A DNA stretch of 8,697 nt from Acidimicrobiia bacterium (GTDB lineage: Bacteria > Actinomycetota > Acidimicrobiia > Acidimicrobiales > Ilumatobacteraceae): positions 1 to 8,697 of the forward strand of contig JAUHYJ010000129.1 in the NCBI GenBank assembly GCA_030425785.1. The letters are read 5' to 3'. Positions 7,402 through 8,697 of the stretch are shown here, piece after piece (the stretch's first letter is position 1; each line of letters starts with the position of its first letter). Both the position numbers and the translations under genes were made by a program. The notes under the pieces are model-generated. The model searched no databases. It was given only the letters and a program-made list of their open reading frames with translations, and was not told the DNA's origin.

Positions 7402-8696
7402 GTCGCTCCCTCCCGTCGTGACCACGCTGCGGTCACCTCGTCGACTCGACGGCACCGGGCCAGCCAGCGGCGCCGTCGCTCTGCCGACGTCACCGCACCG
7501 ACGCCGAGCGCCAGCACGACCACCGCGACGGCGAACCGCACGTCGTCCAGCGCGCCGACCAGGTCAGCGCTGCCGTCCGGACCGAACTCGACGAAGACCG
7601 ACTCACCGAGCCGGAGATGACGATCGCTCACGACCTCCGACCGTCGGGCCGCGTCGTCGACCGTTCGGACGAGGTACCGGTTGCCGGCGTCGACCTCGGA
7701 CGCCTGGATGACCTCGGCACGCACGGTCGTGTCGTCACGCTCGGCCATCGCCACGATCGAGATGCCGAGACCGGCGGCCACCAGCGCCGCGCCGATCGCC
7801 GTCACCACGGTCGGTGACATGCGGGTCGCTCCCGGATCGACGCCGAGCGTGGCTCGGCGTGAAGCCCGGCGCCGGGTCTGGTCGCCGAGGAAGACGAACG
7901 CGGCGAGCGCGGCGACGATGGCCACGACGATCGCCAGCATGATCACGCCGATGCCCTCGGTCGCCGCGGAGTTGGTCGCCCACCACGTCGACCCTCCGAC
8001 CACGGCGGTCGCCACGATCGTCGCGGCCAGCACGAACCATGGCGACGTGGTCACCGGGTCGTCGACGGGGAGCGGCCGGTCGCCGCGTCGGTAGGTGGGC
8101 AGCTCGGGATCACGTGCCTCGAACAGGGCCTCGAGGCGCGCTCCCGCCTCGCCGTCGAGCTGCTCACCGACGCCCGCCCGCGCCGCGGCCACCGCCCGGG
8201 TGCGGACCGCCTCGTCGACGTCGAAGCCCATCAGCGTCAGACCCTCACGCGGCACCCGGATCACGACCGAACCGGCCCCGGCCCCGACCCACGGCGGCAC
8301 CTCGGTCGAGATGCCGAGCATCGAGTCGATGGTCGGCAGTGCGGTGTCCGCGAGGAGTCGGCTGATCGTCATCACGAAGCCGACGAGCAGGACCATGACC
8401 GTGAGGGCGAGCACGACGGCGGTCAGCAGTCCGACGAGTGCGATCGGGTACGCCGGGTCGGGCAGCCACGCGGCGAGCCACGTCGAGAACCGGCGGAACG
8501 CGACGGGCAGGGTCGCGATCGCGAAGGCGACCCAGACGACCAACGACACCCCGATCACGAGCCGGGCCCAATCGCTCGAGAGCAGGGTCCCGATCAGGTA
8601 GCTGACACGCTTGTTCGAGGTGTAGGTCGGCCCGAGGTCGAAGCGGCGGTCGATCGGCGGACCGTCGAGTGGGACGAAGCCGACGGCGTTGCGGTG
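7398..8696 (-). CDS. Polytopic membrane protein with DUF3592-like extracytoplasmic loop, partial (5' end outside window)
   Basis: The frame is open to the right window edge, giving 432 visible residues with the N-terminus missing. The GTG at 8558 is unlikely to be the true start: 46 more protein-like codons precede it and it sits at the edge of the first membrane helix. Six hydrophobic segments are visible (numbered from the first full codon): about 47-67, 84-110, 219-238, 248-270, 296-316 and 388-404. Arginine clusters at 275-281 and 407-417 place these stretches and the C-terminus inside. The 317-387 loop, a small beta-rich segment with a GESVFVEFGPDG-type strand between two helices, then lies outside and resembles DUF3592. 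The cytoplasmic 111-218 region has an alanine- and glutamate-rich helix. The end overlaps the phosphoesterase-SLOG start (ATGA, 7398-7401), indicating coupling and a likely joint role. I do not recognise the family. The function is unknown. Confidence 0.8.
   Translation of the reverse strand, partial: HRNAVGFVPLDGPPIDRRFDLGPTYTSNKRVSYLIGTLLSSDWARLVIGVSLVVWVAFAIATLPVAFRRFSTWLAAWLPDPAYPIALVGLLTAVVLALTVMVLLVGFVMTISRLLADTALPTIDSMLGISTEVPPWVGAGAGSVVIRVPREGLTLMGFDVDEAVRTRAVAAARAGVGEQLDGEAGARLEALFEARDPELPTYRRGDRPLPVDDPVTTSPWFVLAATIVATAVVGGSTWWATNSAATEGIGVIMLAIVVAIVAALAAFVFLGDQTRRRASRRATLGVDPGATRMSPTVVTAIGAALVAAGLGISIVAMAERDDTTVRAEVIQASEVDAGNRYLVRTVDDAARRSEVVSDRHLRLGESVFVEFGPDGSADLVGALDDVRFAVAVVVLALGVGAVTSAERRRRWLARCRRVDEVTAAWSRREGAT
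7409..7414 (-). promoter_or_regulatory. Shine-Dalgarno site of the phosphoesterase-SLOG gene
   Basis: On the minus strand, GGGAGG lies 7 nt before the ATG at 7401, within the end of the upstream reading frame. It decides the start in favour of 7401 over the in-frame GTG at 7455. It contrasts with the genes in this window that lack such a site, and it fits an internal operon gene translated from a leadered mRNA. Confidence 0.75.
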
Positions 8697-8697
8697 C

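Noticed and set aside
7402..7455. Upstream GTG start for the phosphoesterase-SLOG protein
   Set aside because: The ATG at 7401 has a GGGAGG site 7 nt upstream and the classic ATGA overlap. The extension would overlap the preceding gene by 58 bp.
8556..8558. GTG at 8558 as the true start of the membrane protein
   Set aside because: The frame stays open for 46 more protein-like codons to the window edge. Starting here would begin at the edge of the first membrane helix with no clear ribosome site.

Overview
The window is very GC-rich, gene-dense and almost entirely coding. Several genes lack a Shine-Dalgarno sequence but have a -10-like hexamer 6-8 nt before the start codon, the pattern of leaderless mRNAs. 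Together with the codon bias and the gene types, this suggests a chromosomal segment of a high-GC actinomycete. An Acidimicrobiia-type lineage is my guess, inferred and not proven. I see no tRNA, rRNA, CRISPR array, insertion sequence or prophage, and no gene-free stretch longer than about 60 bases.

Region 1 (1-2426, minus strand) holds three genes. The M14-family zinc carboxypeptidase (756-2426) is followed by an ArsR-type winged-helix regulator (336-698) and a START/SRPBCC (AHSA1-like) protein that runs off the left edge (1-339). The regulator and the SRPBCC gene overlap by 4 bp (GTGA) and form the common ArsR-AHSA1 pair. The regulator has its own promoter (TTGACG, 17 bp, GATACT). A perfect 9-bp inverted repeat covers both the -10 box and the ATG, so it is probably an autoregulatory operator acting on a leaderless transcript.

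Region 2 (2488-4149, plus strand) is gpmI, the cofactor-independent phosphoglycerate mutase of glycolysis. By its motifs it is the long form that resembles plant and trypanosomatid enzymes. It diverges from the carboxypeptidase over 61 bp, and both start codons look leaderless.

Region 3 (4156-8696, minus strand) is the unusual part. A six-helix membrane protein (open at the right edge) overlaps by 4 bp (ATGA) a 1081-residue protein. That protein consists of an N-terminal helical domain, a calcineurin-like metallophosphoesterase, four transmembrane helices and a C-terminal Rossmann-like domain with the hallmarks of SLOG (DprA/LOG-like) nucleotide-binding domains. I infer that both soluble modules face the cytoplasm. 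Such a hydrolase plus nucleotide-sensor fusion, coupled to a membrane partner, is the best candidate here for an undescribed signalling or defence module. That function is inference. This operon ends 6 bp from the end of gpmI, in convergent orientation.
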